NCBI GenBank assembly: GCA_036874045.1
Contig: CM072341.1
Coordinates: forward strand, 19,170,501 to 19,234,500
DNA: 64,000 bases
Direction of reading: 5' to 3'
DNA from: Cymodocea nodosa
Taxonomy: Eukaryota; Streptophyta; Magnoliopsida; Alismatales; Cymodoceaceae
Shown: one piece after another, positions 22,677-34,410 of the stretch
Layout of the letters: each line of letters opens with the position of its first letter
How positions within the stretch are numbered: position 1 is the first letter of the stretch
Translations under genes and position numbers: made by a program
The notes under the pieces: generated by a model
The model's database searches: none
The model's input: the letters and a program-made list of their open reading frames with translations, nothing else
What the model was told of the DNA's origin: nothing

Positions 22677-22700
22677 TGAATTGAATTGAATTGAATTGAT
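22677..22700. repeat. (GAATT)n microsatellite
   Basis: A short GAATT run, about four units, inside AT-rich spacer. Confidence 0.7.
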
Positions 22701-23260
22701 ATTTTCAAAAATATCTTTTAAAATAGATTGTTGAAATCTTTTATGATTATTATTTAAAATAAATTTAATAATTTTACCATATTTAATATCTTATCGTTTA
22801 GATTTCAAATCTACAGTTTCAACGTAGCGCAGTCATACGTGCTAAATTTTGCGAATATTCAAACAATGCCTATTTTTTGTTTTGGTTCTTTAGATTAAAA
22901 ATCAATAGTTATCATGCAATTGGAAAATAGTTTTTTAACTATAAGCAAGCATGTTTGTTTTATTTTGTACCTAACTCAGATTGTGTAAGGAGTCAATTTC
23001 TCATCGCTCATCTGATTCCACCTCGTTAAGTCTGCTGATCGATGATACATCTGATGCTCGATCAAAGACAAACATCCATCATGAGTTTTCCCCTTCCTTC
23101 TCTTCTTCTTCCCCAACCAAAACCCAATATAGAGCTGGCTGGCATTGCAGGTTTTAAAAGTCGGTAGGTTGTAAAAATTTCTACTACCACATTAGCACAC
23201 ATGATAAATCAGTTAACATCAAAATTATAAACATTTTAGACATCGATTATGTAGTAAAAA

Positions 23261-23520
23261 AGAGAGAGAAGTGAAGTTCAGTTTAATCAAACAAGATATT
23301 TGACTTGATCGAACGAGAACTTGGTTAAATCGAACGTAATATGATTTTTTTTTTTTAAAAAAAAAAAAAAAGAGGGAAGAGAAGTTCGATTTAAACTGAA
23401 CAATAACTCAATTTGACCAAATAAGTTGTTTAGTTTAATCGAACAAGAGTTCGATTAAATCAAATGTAATGCAGGTTGCAAAAAAGAAGAAGAAATAGAA
23501 GCTCATTTTTTAAATTGAAC
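23261..23520. repeat. Degenerate ~110-bp tandem repeat
   Basis: A block starting AGAGAGAAGTGAAGTTCAGTT at 23261 is repeated in diverged form at about 23371 (AGAGGGAAGAGAAGTTCGATT) and partially at about 23474. Both full copies contain a TCGAACRAGARCTTGGTTAAAT-like motif (second copy TCGAACAAGAGTTCGATTAAAT). A T/A homopolymer tract at 23347-23370 separates them. No coding sense is seen. Confidence 0.55.
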
Positions 23521-23524
23521 AGAT

Positions 23525-24449
23525 GTAAGTCAGTTAGTTACGAGAAAAATGTCTTAGAAGAGTAGCTTGTGCCTACTCCATGGGCAGAAAAGTGCACATC
23601 GATGAATAGGTGGTACAATAAAAATAAAGAAATAAAAGAAGCAATCTTACAATTAATATTTAAAGAAATAAAAATAAACTCAAGGATTGTAATTTAATAT
23701 AATAATATAAATAAATAAGTCATTTGTTGTAAACCAAAGAACTTGTTTGTACACATTTTTTGTCTGAATAATAAAGATGATATAACAGGAAATATAAGAA
23801 TCATTTGTATATCAAAGGAAACAATGAGAAATCTAAAAATAAGATATTTATGTAATTACAAAAAATGAAAGGAAACGAAAAATTTAATAATTTTAAAAAA
23901 ATTAAATAATAAATCTTTAATTCTTTGCATCTTAGAATTAACATGATAATGATTATATGTAGAAGTTGAAAATTTATTATTTTCACTTTGAATGTACAGT
24001 ACTTAATACAAGAATTGATGTGCTTGCCAAAATAATCATAACATGAAAGTCATTGTGTGTAATGAAAAATCTTTTTAAAAGACGTCTGATCAACCCAACT
24101 GTAAAACTGAAGCCGCCCATTGTGTGGGAAAAAAAACTTGGTAGGGAAGATCTAAGAGATCCACATTTCCTTAGGCAGTCAATCAAAGATAGAATATAGT
24201 AGAATAACAGCGTCCCAACAAAACTACGGACCAGAGAAAAATGGGTGAAAAATTTTGAGCAATAAAGGAGAGAAACAGCCATGATCAGCCTAATAAATTT
24301 CAATACAAAGTAGAGATCTTCCTTCCCCTCAGTCATATATGCTGGCAACCTTTCAGAAGCCCACATATTTCTCTTGAAAACGACGTCAATGTCAAGCATG
24401 GTAATATTCCAAAATGCTCAACATGCTACCTCCCACATCCAGTGATACA
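23525..24449. other. Spacer and transporter 3' flank
   Basis: AT-rich DNA without a supported gene. The last few hundred bases before 24450 are probably the 3' untranslated region of the monosaccharide transporter gene. Confidence 0.4.
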
Positions 24450-27400
24450 TCAGTTCTTGGCTGCTTGCTTTGCCCCAACAGAGAAAAATTCTGTGATGAC
24501 CTCAAGTGGCATGCCCTTTGTCTCTGGAACCTTTAGGTACACGAATATTAGAGACAAGACACACACGATGGCATAGAATCCAAACACACCAGCAAGCCCA
24601 ATGGAGTCAAGCATGACAGGGAGACTGTAGGTGACAATAATGTCGCAGATCCAAAACGTGAGAGCACAGATGGCAATGCAGATACCACGCACTCGAGTAG
24701 GAAAGATCTCGGCGCACAGGATGTTGGGAATTGGCCCAAAACCCATGACAAAGCAACAGAAATAGATGATCACACTCAAGGTGGAGAGCACGGCATGTGG
24801 AATTGTTCCCAAGCTCACAACATTTGATACAACCAGTACGATGAGTGCCACTATAAGGACAGGGATTGTGGTGAGGAGGAGAGCTCTGCATGACAGAATT
24901 CCATGAGATGTCAATTATATCTTAAACGATGCAATTGCAATACCCTTGACAATAAAAAGAATTGTTATTTCTATGTATGGAACAGGTTTATATGAAATTT
25001 TTTATGACATCATTCTTAATTAATAATGTCAAGCAGTTTGCTCATGGCAATGGAAAAGGAACTGACCTTCTGCCAGATCTATCCACGAGCTTCATTGCAA
25101 TACCTATGCAAGGAAGCATCAACAATGTGGTTAGAGAACTGATCAGGATCGATGCTGAGTCTGAACTTAATCCAAGATTGGCAAGAAGAACAGTCACGCC
25201 TGCCTGGGTAAGAATTTGAGGGGTGTAGTACAGAACCCCATTGATGCCAGCAAACTGAGAACAATTAATTATGTCAGCTTGTACAGATGCAGAAAAAGAG
25301 GAATCCAAAGATATCAGTGTATGAATGAAAAATGGTCACTTACTGCACCACCAGTTGATAAGCTCGAATAAAAGAAATTTTCAAGAAATTATATTTAAAA
25401 AAAGTTCCAACAGTTTACATGTATGCATAGCTTTAAACATTGGTGTGATGTCTGTCACTAATACATGAACCTGTAATGTTTGGACAACAAGTGGATGGAT
25501 GAGTTTATGGTTTGAACAATCAACTTTTGCAAAAGGATCAAGCAGAAAAAACCCCTCTCTAGATTAATACGACATGGTATGTCTCTTAGGGAGTGATCCC
25601 AAATTCTAAAAGCATTTAAAAACGAATGACAATTTATGGAAGAAAAAATTAAATAGAGGGAGTCCAGTATCGTACATGAGAAGTAAGAACATGAGTTATG
25701 ACAATAATCTGTGTTCCCAAATTTTTGTGGTCTTACATATCCCTTACATGACTTAAATATTGGGTTTTTAAATTAATACGTAATCATGTATATTGGATTC
25801 CAATTTACCTGTTGAAGAAATTCCAATGAAACTCCAACAATCAATGCATGTTTGACCCCTGGCTCAAAAAGATCACGCCATTGTGGTCCTTTTGCAGCTG
25901 CTTCCGATGGGTGAATCATAGCAGGTCCAACTGAATGTTTGCTCATGAGTTCTTTGGAATAAAGGGCAGGCTGACTTACCAATGCTGCTGCCTGAATAAA
26001 TTCACCTTCAGCATGAATGTCACCATCAGGAAGTGAAGCAAGAGACCCCCGTTTGGACCCAGGAACACCTTCTTGGTGCAGATAGATCCTCTTGAATCCC
26101 CCTTCATTTCTACCATCGGCACCTTCTTGCTCAGTCCATTTCCATGCAAGTTGCCACCCCCCTCCAATACCCATACTGCCACCAACTTCCCCGGCATTAC
26201 TCTGTGTAAGACTGCTATGGTGTCTCATGCTGAAGGCACTGCCATGATGACCATGTTGTGCCATGTCCTTGACTTCAATGCTTGTTGTTTGACGAGAGAG
26301 CAATGGGCTTTGCAAGTTATCATCTGAATCAATCCCATCGCCAACGTCTGAAGCATAATCTTGACCATCATGTTGAGCACTTTCTAGATCCCATTGATCA
26401 GTTTTCTGGTGCTCTGCAATACTAAGCACGCTGCCAAAGTTGGGGAAAAGTGTGCTTCCCCGCATGCTTCCCATTTCAGGAAGATTCTCATGAACACTAC
26501 CGAAAAGGGTAACAAGAGGGTCCATGAGTGGAACACTATTCTGGTTCTCCATGCTTCCATGTCTTGATGGTACACCAAGAACACTCTGTCCAGAGACAGG
26601 ATGGGCAACCCAAGAGAGACCCTCTTCCGGCCCATATAACATGATTTGGTCCTTACTGGCACCTATTCTTTGCGCATCAGTGATTCCATCAGCAGGACCT
26701 ATGATATACTCTTCAATGGATGTTTCACCCCCAACTCCCAAGCCTTCAACTAGTAATGCCATTTCTCCTGTAATTCAGGATAAGATAAGCTTCAAATATA
26801 ACAAATTAACATTATATAATGGAAATAGCTAGAGAATATGTTTTTTGAGCAGAAAGCTAGAGAATGCATAATATTATCTAAGCATACGAAGAATGCATGG
26901 TCTAATTATGCATGCAAATTCTTATTTAAATGGGCTGCTAAAAAAATAAAAATGTTATACCTTTTAAACCAATTTTCTAGCCACAAACTTTAAATTTAAG
27001 TATAATTGTAGAAAAGAAATGTACAGAAATCCATGAATTCAATGACATGTGAGAGTTGAGACCCATCAATAAGCTCGACATCAATATTCAATGAACATAT
27101 TTCTCAGAGAATCATAAGAATATTTTCACGGACATGAATACATTTTGGAGAAGAAAAATGATGGACCCAATACAATTCCAAAAAATATTCTGTATGCAAT
27201 CATACAGAAAATGGTCAAGATGTTAGAAAGTGAGAATTCTTCATCATTACAAAGAGCCACAAAATGGTAATACTTTGGATAAATAAATAACTGAAGATAC
27301 CACTTAAGCATTCTTTTTAAAATAATAAAAAATAAAAATTCCGGAAAACTTACAATAAAAGGAAATCACATGTGGATGCACTGATTCCTCCTTAAAAACA

Positions 27401-28868
27401 CTAAGAGGATGTTACAATCCTTACAAACTTATTCTCAGGCGGAAAAAAACACTGTTATGGCCTCTTCTGGTCAATGTTTTCCCATATTTGTCTTATTTTT
27501 TATTTTTAAAATTTTCATTCTTCTGTTATTTCCCCTTTCATATTTTAAAATTTTACAGATACATATTTTTAAATAGAAAAGTGGGGTGGGGCCATCACTT
27601 TCATGACTGGACCAATATTATTGGGTGACCATACAATTTTTCCCCTACTGGGGCATGTCCGGTTAAGATGAACAGAACTTGAAAACACTTTAACATACTA
27701 TAGAATACTTATTACAAAATCATGTGCTAACATAGCATCCATCTTCTTTCTTAACAAATAAACATTAATTTTGGCAATGAAGCCATCTTAACTTGGGAAT
27801 ATTGAATGAAACGAATTACTTTGTATTTATCATTTATGAAGTCAGAGTAAGACAATGAATTTCACTCAAATGCCCAAACAAAAATAATAAAGAAGGATTC
27901 AGCAGTCCTTTCCAGTACAAACCTGAGACATCTTCCCTCCCACGAAGTCTCTGCAACACCATCTTAGCCTCTACCATCTTCCCCTTGCTTACAAGCCACC
28001 TTGGAGACTCAGGTAAGTAAAATATGGTTAATAACATATAAACAAGGGAAGGAATAGATAGAAAACTGAGCATTAACCTCCAATCTGGTTTCAAAGTTAA
28101 TGACATCCCAAAAACCATGATGTAAGACATGAACATTCCCAGAGAACCGGAGAACTGTGGAAGTGTATTCAGAGATCCCCTTATATCTGATGGCGCTGTC
28201 TCAGATATATAAACAGGAACAAGTGTAACAGCCAAACCAATACCAAACCCAACAATAAGCCTTGCCAAGAGCAGGATAAAAACATTCGATGACCAAAGCA
28301 TTATGAGACCACTGATAAAGTAGAGAATTGATGATAATATCAACATTGGGCGCCTGCCAAGCCAATCGGATACACCACCAGAGAATGTTGTGATAATAGT
28401 AGCCCCGATAAGAGACATGGCGACAATCAAACCTTCTATGGTTGGTTCGCTTTCTAATCTGAATTCCTTTTTTATGTAAATGACAGCCCCTGCAAATAAA
28501 TCGACACAGCTATCAGGACTGCACACTATGCAATATCAATCCCTGTTACTAGCTGCTACAGGCAAATATTTCTGTGATACCCAGAGATTCCTGCAGTTTT
28601 TGTTACTATATAATTTCTATAAAGAGGATTGTGGAAACAGATGTATCAACGACCTCTGTTAGAACAAATTTTCTGCCAATTTCATTTATTATATGATAGT
28701 ATGACAGATAATATCTGTGTCATATCAAACTTGGTTTTCACTCGAACATTCAAATACATTGGTGGTAATAAAGATATGCTAAACAGTCTAACCTGCTATC
28801 ACGGCATTATCCCATCCTTGCAACAAGTTGCCTATGGTGGCAACTAGTGCTATAAGCACAACACCCAT
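24450..28868 (-). CDS. MSSP2: Tonoplast monosaccharide transporter (monosaccharide-sensing protein type), complete, 5 exons
   Basis: Exons are 28793-28868, 27923-28489, 25809-26767, 25067-25254 and 24450-24885, all with GT-AG junctions and matching phases, giving 741 residues. Members of this family load glucose and fructose into the vacuole by proton antiport. The protein starts MGVVLIALVATIGNLLQGWD, a first membrane segment with the sugar-transporter NxxxGWD pattern. Six N-terminal helices include DWLGRRPM and end with PESPRWLV. A very long hydrophilic central loop of about 320 residues is the hallmark of MSSP/TMT proteins (GETSIEEYIIGPA, SRHGSM, SLTQSNAGEVG, GGGWQLAWKW). The second half has FLQQ, FAGINGVLYYTPQIL, VDRSGRR and VPETKGMPLEV. 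The choice of MSSP2 within the family is by recalled loop similarity and is less secure than the family. Confidence 0.95.
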
Positions 28869-30150
28869 TTTTTTGTTAACAGAATGAGCTCTTTATACCA
28901 GTAGAAAATGACCTGCATGATAAGTTAACGTTAGATAATTTATGTGATACTTTTATCCGTTACCCAAATTAACTCTACAGAGAGAACAATTCTGATGGAA
29001 AGTCAACAACAGAGTAAAGATGATCATCCATGGTAAACACTAAATATGAGGGTAGACAGCTTTTATTCAAGCAACATCAAGTTTTGTTTCCAAAATATAT
29101 AAGCAAATAGCAACCAGTAAAAGAGAAAATTCCACTTTACTAGGAAAAAAGGAGTAAGTAGCAGCACCTTCAATAGTATAATTACTTTACAAGAAAGACC
29201 AAATTTATGTCGAAAATTGAATTCAAAAGTAGTGACAGAAATCTAAGAAATAGAATTATATCTGTAGAAAAATGGGAAACACAGTAAACTTAAAACATTA
29301 GGCAGGTATGGGCCAAATAACAGCACGGAAAGGATCTTTGGCGGGAACAATACAAAACAAAACTCCACTTGAAAACGTGATTCTCAAAAGCGAAAGTAGT
29401 ATATATAGAGCAAAGCAAGTGGAAGAAACAAAAGAGAAAGTTCTTTACACGGTATTCGCATACTCAAGAAATCTGATATTTTCTTCTAGCTCCTCTCCCT
29501 CTCTCTCTCTCTCTCTCTCTCACAAACGGAAAGTAGAATACTTATAGGATTCAACAGATCCTGAGATCCAAGCATTAGAAACTATTTCAAAGAAGGTGGA
29601 ATAACAATAAAAAACCGAATTGATGTGGAACAGAGAATGTACCGAATGTCCTTAAAGCACAATCCCCATCACCCAAAATCAGATTTCCATGGGAAACAAC
29701 AAATTGCAATCAAAGATGCCAACTTTACCACACAAATGAATCTCCACGGAATACCCAGAAAGAAACTTCAACCTACCGATTTTCTTCGACGGATTTCCCC
29801 TACCTCGAAGCCTTCAATATCCCATCACTCCTGCAAAGAAAAAAAAAAAAGGCAAGCACGAGGACCACCCATTAGCCAGCACATCCGCTTCACAGAGGAA
29901 ATTTAACGAAGGAACGATACAAGCGAAAAGTAACGACCACCCAAAGAATGCGGGAATCAAAAAAGACTGCGTCCTTCCAGCATCATCGACAACAGAAAAC
30001 GAAAAAGCCAACACAAACCCAAACCAAGTCTACCTGGGAGGACCGAAACTGCTGGGAGAAACCCAGAACCGCCGCAGGCAGAGGCCGTCGCGCACCGAAT
30101 CTACCACCACCTCGCTCTCTCTCCTCCTCTCGTCACCATGCATAGAGCGA
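28869..30150 (-). other. Probable 5' untranslated exons and intron of the monosaccharide transporter
   Basis: Upstream of the start codon a 3' splice-site candidate (TTATCATGCAG, exon from about 28912) and a 5' splice-site candidate (CCTCCCAG|GTAGAC, exon end about 30034) suggest a leader exon near 30034-30150 and a leader intron of about 1.1 kb. A (CT)n run is at 29498-29521. Open frames inside have no recognisable product. This is an inference from splice motifs only. Confidence 0.4.
29498..29521. repeat. (CT)n microsatellite
   Basis: An uninterrupted CT run of about 12 units, in the presumed leader intron of the sugar transporter. Confidence 0.9.
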
Positions 30151-30323
30151 GTGGCGATACAGAAACATCACTAAAAATGTACACACCAAAACAGGAAATT
30201 TTTGTATGCGTTGGGCACGATACAATTATCTCTGTTTTCCAATTATTATTATCTAGTCATCCGCCGTGGCGCCAGGTCACAGTGGGATACGCAGAGTTTT
30301 CTCCGTCTCCCGCTGTCGGACGA

Positions 30324-30704
30324 CACGTGATCTTCAAGGGCAGACGTGGTGCCACGTCAGACAGTCGTGTACCTGCACCTGAAGGGTGCCGATGAGCAGC
30401 GCAAAGGGGGCGCCGCCATCTTCGTTAACGGAGATCCGACTGGCTCGTACGCGTCCAATAACGGTCGGCACGTGGCCGTTCGTTTGGTTTAAATACCAGC
30501 TACCGAGGGGGATGGACGGGAGGCCAGCACCGCCCAAAATGGTTGTTATTATTATTGATGGAATAGATAAAATAATAAAATACGTTTATTACTCGAGCCG
30601 ACGTATCGAGAGTAAAACGTTGATGGACTCGATTTTAAGTCCAGTCGGTCACCGTACGGCTCTGTCATGTGTGGACCCAGGGTGAAGTGAGTATACACCA
30701 CGTG
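30324..30704 (-). promoter_or_regulatory. Cluster of G-box (CACGTG) sites upstream of the sugar transporter
   Basis: Three perfect CACGTG palindromes lie at 30324-30329, 30469-30474 and 30699-30704, with a further CCACGTCA at 30353-30360. ACGT-core elements are bound by plant bZIP and bHLH factors and underlie ABA, sugar and light responses. The cluster lies just upstream of the presumed transcription start of the minus-strand transporter gene. A TATTTAAA string on the minus strand occurs near 30490. Functional assignment is an inference. Confidence 0.5.
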
Positions 30705-30719
30705 CGTGAAATTTATTTT

Positions 30720-31800
30720 GGTAATGAAGTAAATCACATGCATGGCATTTAGAAAGGGAGGAGCGATCGAGTGTCGATTAAGATGGAAAAGGAGCACCTC
30801 ATTTTTTCAATTCAAACAAAATTCTTTATCTATTACTTATGCATGTTAATGGGCCATGTTGGGCCGAACCATGCTAAACATCGGCTGTGTCGATCTTCGT
30901 CATGGTTTGACTCAATTAATTTATTTTGTCCGTTACAACTTCCTTTGCTTGATGTTATAGGTTGTCTCATTTTTTCTATCTATCTTTTAGTTTTCTTATA
31001 CTGTGTCTTTACCTATCTGTGTTGTATCATCACATAGACTACAATCAAACTATGCTAGCATACTTTGAATTTATCAGATAACAAATTACTCAATCAAGAA
31101 TACGATCAAATTATGTCAATTTGAGTTGATATGGTTGGCCCTAGCTCAATTCATATCTCTTCGTTACTTTGATGATTAGATGTGCTTTACTTAAATAAAG
31201 AGGAAAATATTGTTGTTGATGATTAGATGTACTTTAATTAAATATTATTGTTAAACTTTTATTTTTTACTACAGATGTTGATTTGATGGTTAAAAATTGA
31301 TCAAACAAGATGAAGAAAAAGACAACATTTGTTGACCAAAGGTAAATTACATAACCTTTGTTTCTCTTATATCTTGTCACTCTCGATCGTATAATCCTTA
31401 ATATTTATGAGTGCACTTTTTATTTTTCTTGTGAACCATGTAAATATATTTTATTGCTTTTGATCGTACAATCATTATTATTCTACTTATGCAGATGCAT
31501 CTTATTGTTTTTGATCATTCCTTACTTTTCTTTTATTTAAATGAATGAAATGTTGTGTAAAAATAAAAAAGGTGCATCTTATTATTTTATACGTATATCG
31601 ATTATAGATGTTTAAATATTAAACAAACGAACATTCCCCAATATTATTTTTAATACAACAAATATTGAACTCGGCCCGGCCCGGCCCACAATCTCAACAT
31701 GGTCGGTGGGCAAGGTTTCTTACGGACTCAGCCCAGAACTCAAGAAAATTTTATACTTGCAAAATGAGGGAATATCAGAACTTTAGTAATAAAATCCACA
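30720..31800. other. Intergenic spacer
   Basis: Spacer between the sugar-transporter promoter and the 3' end of PMI1. It contains a short GGCCC-repeat (about 31674-31686) and a pair of short direct repeats around GATGATTAGATGTRCTTTA (31171 and 31218). No gene was recognised. Confidence 0.4.
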
Positions 31801-34410
31801 TCATTTGCGAAACTTGAGATCAGGATTTCTGGTGGGCTCCAGCCACGTATCGGCCACAACCCTGGACGATAAGCTCCAAAGCAAATCGCTCCCTCCGCCT
31901 CTCCCTCGCGCTATTGTTCTCGCCAGACCAACCGTCCCTTTCCTTCCCAGCCCACACGCCGCCAGCCACTGCGCCGCCGTTAACCTCTCCTTCTCTCCGT
32001 CCCACTCCCCTCCTCCTCCTCCTCTCTCCATCATCGTTCTCATCCCACCCAAATGCACGCTCCCCACCTTGTACCTCTCCGCCCCTTCCTTGTTCCCCAC
32101 ACATGCCGCCTGCACCATCGCCACTACCGGAGCCCCCACCTTCTCGTACCTACGCAACGGATCCCTCGTTTGCACCACCACCGCCACCGTCAGGTCGCTG
32201 GCCACGCCCATCTTGGTCTTCGTCCAGTCCTCTAGGGTGACGGCGGAGGAGAGCGGGGAGTTGGGGTCATCCTTGCCTGCCAGGGGGAACACGTCGAATG
32301 GCGCGTCTTCCTCCGCCATGTCGGCTTGGATCTTGAGCGCTTGTACCGCCATCGACTCGATCCGTTGGAGGGTGTAGGAGAGTAGCTCCTCGGCATCGAC
32401 CGGTTCTTCGCCGGCGGTCCAGATCCCAGTGAGGATTCTTTCCTTCCTACCTGTCTTCATGGAGGTAGACATGCTCTTCAACTTTGCCACGAGTGTTGCT
32501 GCACTGGAGTTCGCCCCTTCTCCGTACCTCCTGGAGACGATGGCCGAGGCGATCCCCTCGAACGCGACTTGCTCCGACGTCTTTCCTATGAGTTCGTCCA
32601 TTGACGTCATGGATAGGAGTTGGGAGCCTAGCTTTGCGGACCCCATCGCTGCCATTCGCTGGAAGAGCTCGAACCCCGTGGCGGACTTCTGGGTCTTGAG
32701 CACCAGCGTCTTCGATATCTGGATTGCAAGCTTTGGCGTTTCCGTTCGCGGAACCTCGTCGCCGAAGGGGTTGGTAGCGACCAAGTAGCCACCGTCCTTC
32801 GTCCGAACCACAGCCCCTAGCCCCTTTCCTAAGTCGGGGACGAAGGATTTGTCTTCTAATTTGTCGGACTCGTTGGCGCTACCGGGTGACTTTGGCGTGT
32901 CCGGCTGCAGGTTTCGTTGCTCGAATTCGAATCGTTTGTCTTCTAACTCCAGCATCTGGAGAAATTCTCTTGTCGCGTTCTCGTCGTCGGTTTCGAGGAA
33001 ACCCAGATCGTTCTTCGAAGCGACGTCCCTGACATCGTCGCTGCTTAACATCGACTCCAGTGCGGTGAGTTGCTTTGCTATCGAATCGAGCTCCGACAGT
33101 CGCCGGCGTTGTGCCGGCTTTTGCTCGACCACTTCATTCACAACTACCACCCGAGAAGCCGATTTGGCCTCAACCTTTTCTTCCTGCTCCCCCGGGCGTT
33201 GTTGCTCCTTTTCGGGTTTCCCCTCGTCTTCGACCTCGATTCCTTTGTCGACAACATCGAAATCGGGAAATTCGTGGTCTTCCACCTTAATTACCTCCAA
33301 CTGTGGTGGTGCCGGTACGGAGGATGTCGACGGCGTTGTCGCAGGCTCGTCGAGCTTGAAATCGTCGATCTCCTTGAAATCGACGGTTGGGGTTACCGAT
33401 TTCGATGGAGTTGTGGGGAACTCTAGCTTTCCCGGCGTCCTCGGGCTGGTGATACTGAAAGACGACTTCGACTGTTTCCTAGCAACCGACGGCGATTGTT
33501 TACCTGTAGACATCATCGGCGTTCGCCTGCCGGCCTGGTCGGAATATATCCCAGCACCTCCTTCTTCCATGATCTGGAACCCGAGCTTGACAACGAGCTC
33601 ACCTCCTTTCGCCTTCCCGGCCAATCGGAAGCTCCTTTCCCATTGCCGGACGCGTGCTCCTTCCAGGTTCTTCTCCATGGACTCCTTCACAAGTAGGCTC
33701 AGGTCGATGCTGTTCTTCCCCAAGTTCAGCTCCGGTACCTCGATGGCCACGACGGAGATGTAGAAGGGTCGTGGCTCGAACTTGATAGGCTTGCCGGGGC
33801 TGGAGCCGCCCGAGTAGTAGACATTGCACTGGATGAACATGGTCTCTTCGAAATCGGCGGCACCTTGCAGCACCCTCGCTGGCATGGTTTGCACGGCGCC
33901 GTCTTTCATCTCCTTTTTCCTAACGGAAACGGAGAGGCGGAGGCCGTTCATGGAAGCGGGGAGGGCTTGGATTGCGATGACTTCGACGGAGAAGAGACAC
34001 CCCATCTTCTGCATGCTGATGTGGGAGAGGGCCCGGATGGGCTTCCAGTTCCAGATGCCCTTCCTCTCTTCCACTGTCGCCGCCTGGGTGCCGCTAGACG
34101 GATGCCGATGTTGGTCGTATCCACCGTTCGAGTCAGATTCCTTCTGTTTGGAGGACGGGCGGGATCGCCAAGGAGACATGGACGTGCGGCGTGTCCTCGA
34201 GCGGCTCTCCGACCGGCCCCCCTCCAAAACCCCACTTTGGTTGGATTGTTCCACGGTGGCATCGGGAGCATCCGTTTGGTTGGTATTGGCGGAGCGAGGG
34301 AGGATAAGGGAGGCAGTGCGGCGAGCGTTATGGGACTGGTATAGGGTCTCGGAAAGCGCCTCCAGCTCCTGGAGGAGCTCGGCGTTGCCTTCCGAAGGCT
34401 TGGCCATCAT
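31801..34410 (-). CDS. PMI1: PLASTID MOVEMENT IMPAIRED 1 (PMI1) family protein, single exon
   Basis: An intronless, GC-rich frame of 869 residues. PMI1 proteins are plant cytoplasmic or plasma-membrane-associated proteins needed for light-dependent chloroplast and nuclear positioning through actin. The N-terminus (LLQELEALSETLYQSHNARRTASLILPR) is a family signature. An NT-C2-type domain lies at about 120-280 (GIWNWKPIRALSH, FSVEVIAIQALP, FIQCNVYYSGG). An acidic, low-complexity middle follows (about 300-460), then the conserved SELDSIAKQLTALESML. The C-terminal conserved region begins at about 530 (GGYLVATNPFGDE, LAIQISKTLVL, TGFELFQRMAAMG, MDELIGKTSEQVAFEGIASA) and ends with RNPDLKFRK. The start may be Met1 or Met2 (MMAKPSEG). 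Length matches the family (about 840-900). Large open frames on the opposite strand are GC-bias shadows. Confidence 0.95.
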   Translation of the reverse strand: MMAKPSEGNAELLQELEALSETLYQSHNARRTASLILPRSANTNQTDAPDATVEQSNQSGVLEGGRSESRSRTRRTSMSPWRSRPSSKQKESDSNGGYDQHRHPSSGTQAATVEERKGIWNWKPIRALSHISMQKMGCLFSVEVIAIQALPASMNGLRLSVSVRKKEMKDGAVQTMPARVLQGAADFEETMFIQCNVYYSGGSSPGKPIKFEPRPFYISVVAIEVPELNLGKNSIDLSLLVKESMEKNLEGARVRQWERSFRLAGKAKGGELVVKLGFQIMEEGGAGIYSDQAGRRTPMMSTGKQSPSVARKQSKSSFSITSPRTPGKLEFPTTPSKSVTPTVDFKEIDDFKLDEPATTPSTSSVPAPPQLEVIKVEDHEFPDFDVVDKGIEVEDEGKPEKEQQRPGEQEEKVEAKSASRVVVVNEVVEQKPAQRRRLSELDSIAKQLTALESMLSSDDVRDVASKNDLGFLETDDENATREFLQMLELEDKRFEFEQRNLQPDTPKSPGSANESDKLEDKSFVPDLGKGLGAVVRTKDGGYLVATNPFGDEVPRTETPKLAIQISKTLVLKTQKSATGFELFQRMAAMGSAKLGSQLLSMTSMDELIGKTSEQVAFEGIASAIVSRRYGEGANSSAATLVAKLKSMSTSMKTGRKERILTGIWTAGEEPVDAEELLSYTLQRIESMAVQALKIQADMAEEDAPFDVFPLAGKDDPNSPLSSAVTLEDWTKTKMGVASDLTVAVVVQTRDPLRRYEKVGAPVVAMVQAACVGNKEGAERYKVGSVHLGGMRTMMERGGGGGEWDGEKERLTAAQWLAACGLGRKGTVGLARTIARGRGGGSDLLWSLSSRVVADTWLEPTRNPDLKFRK

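Noticed and set aside
32849-33763. A 304-codon open frame on the plus strand, and others at 31805-32377 and 33824-34429
   Set aside because: They lie antisense to PMI1, whose GC-rich codons suppress stops on the other strand. Their composition (Ser/Pro/Phe-rich) is not protein-like and no motif is seen.
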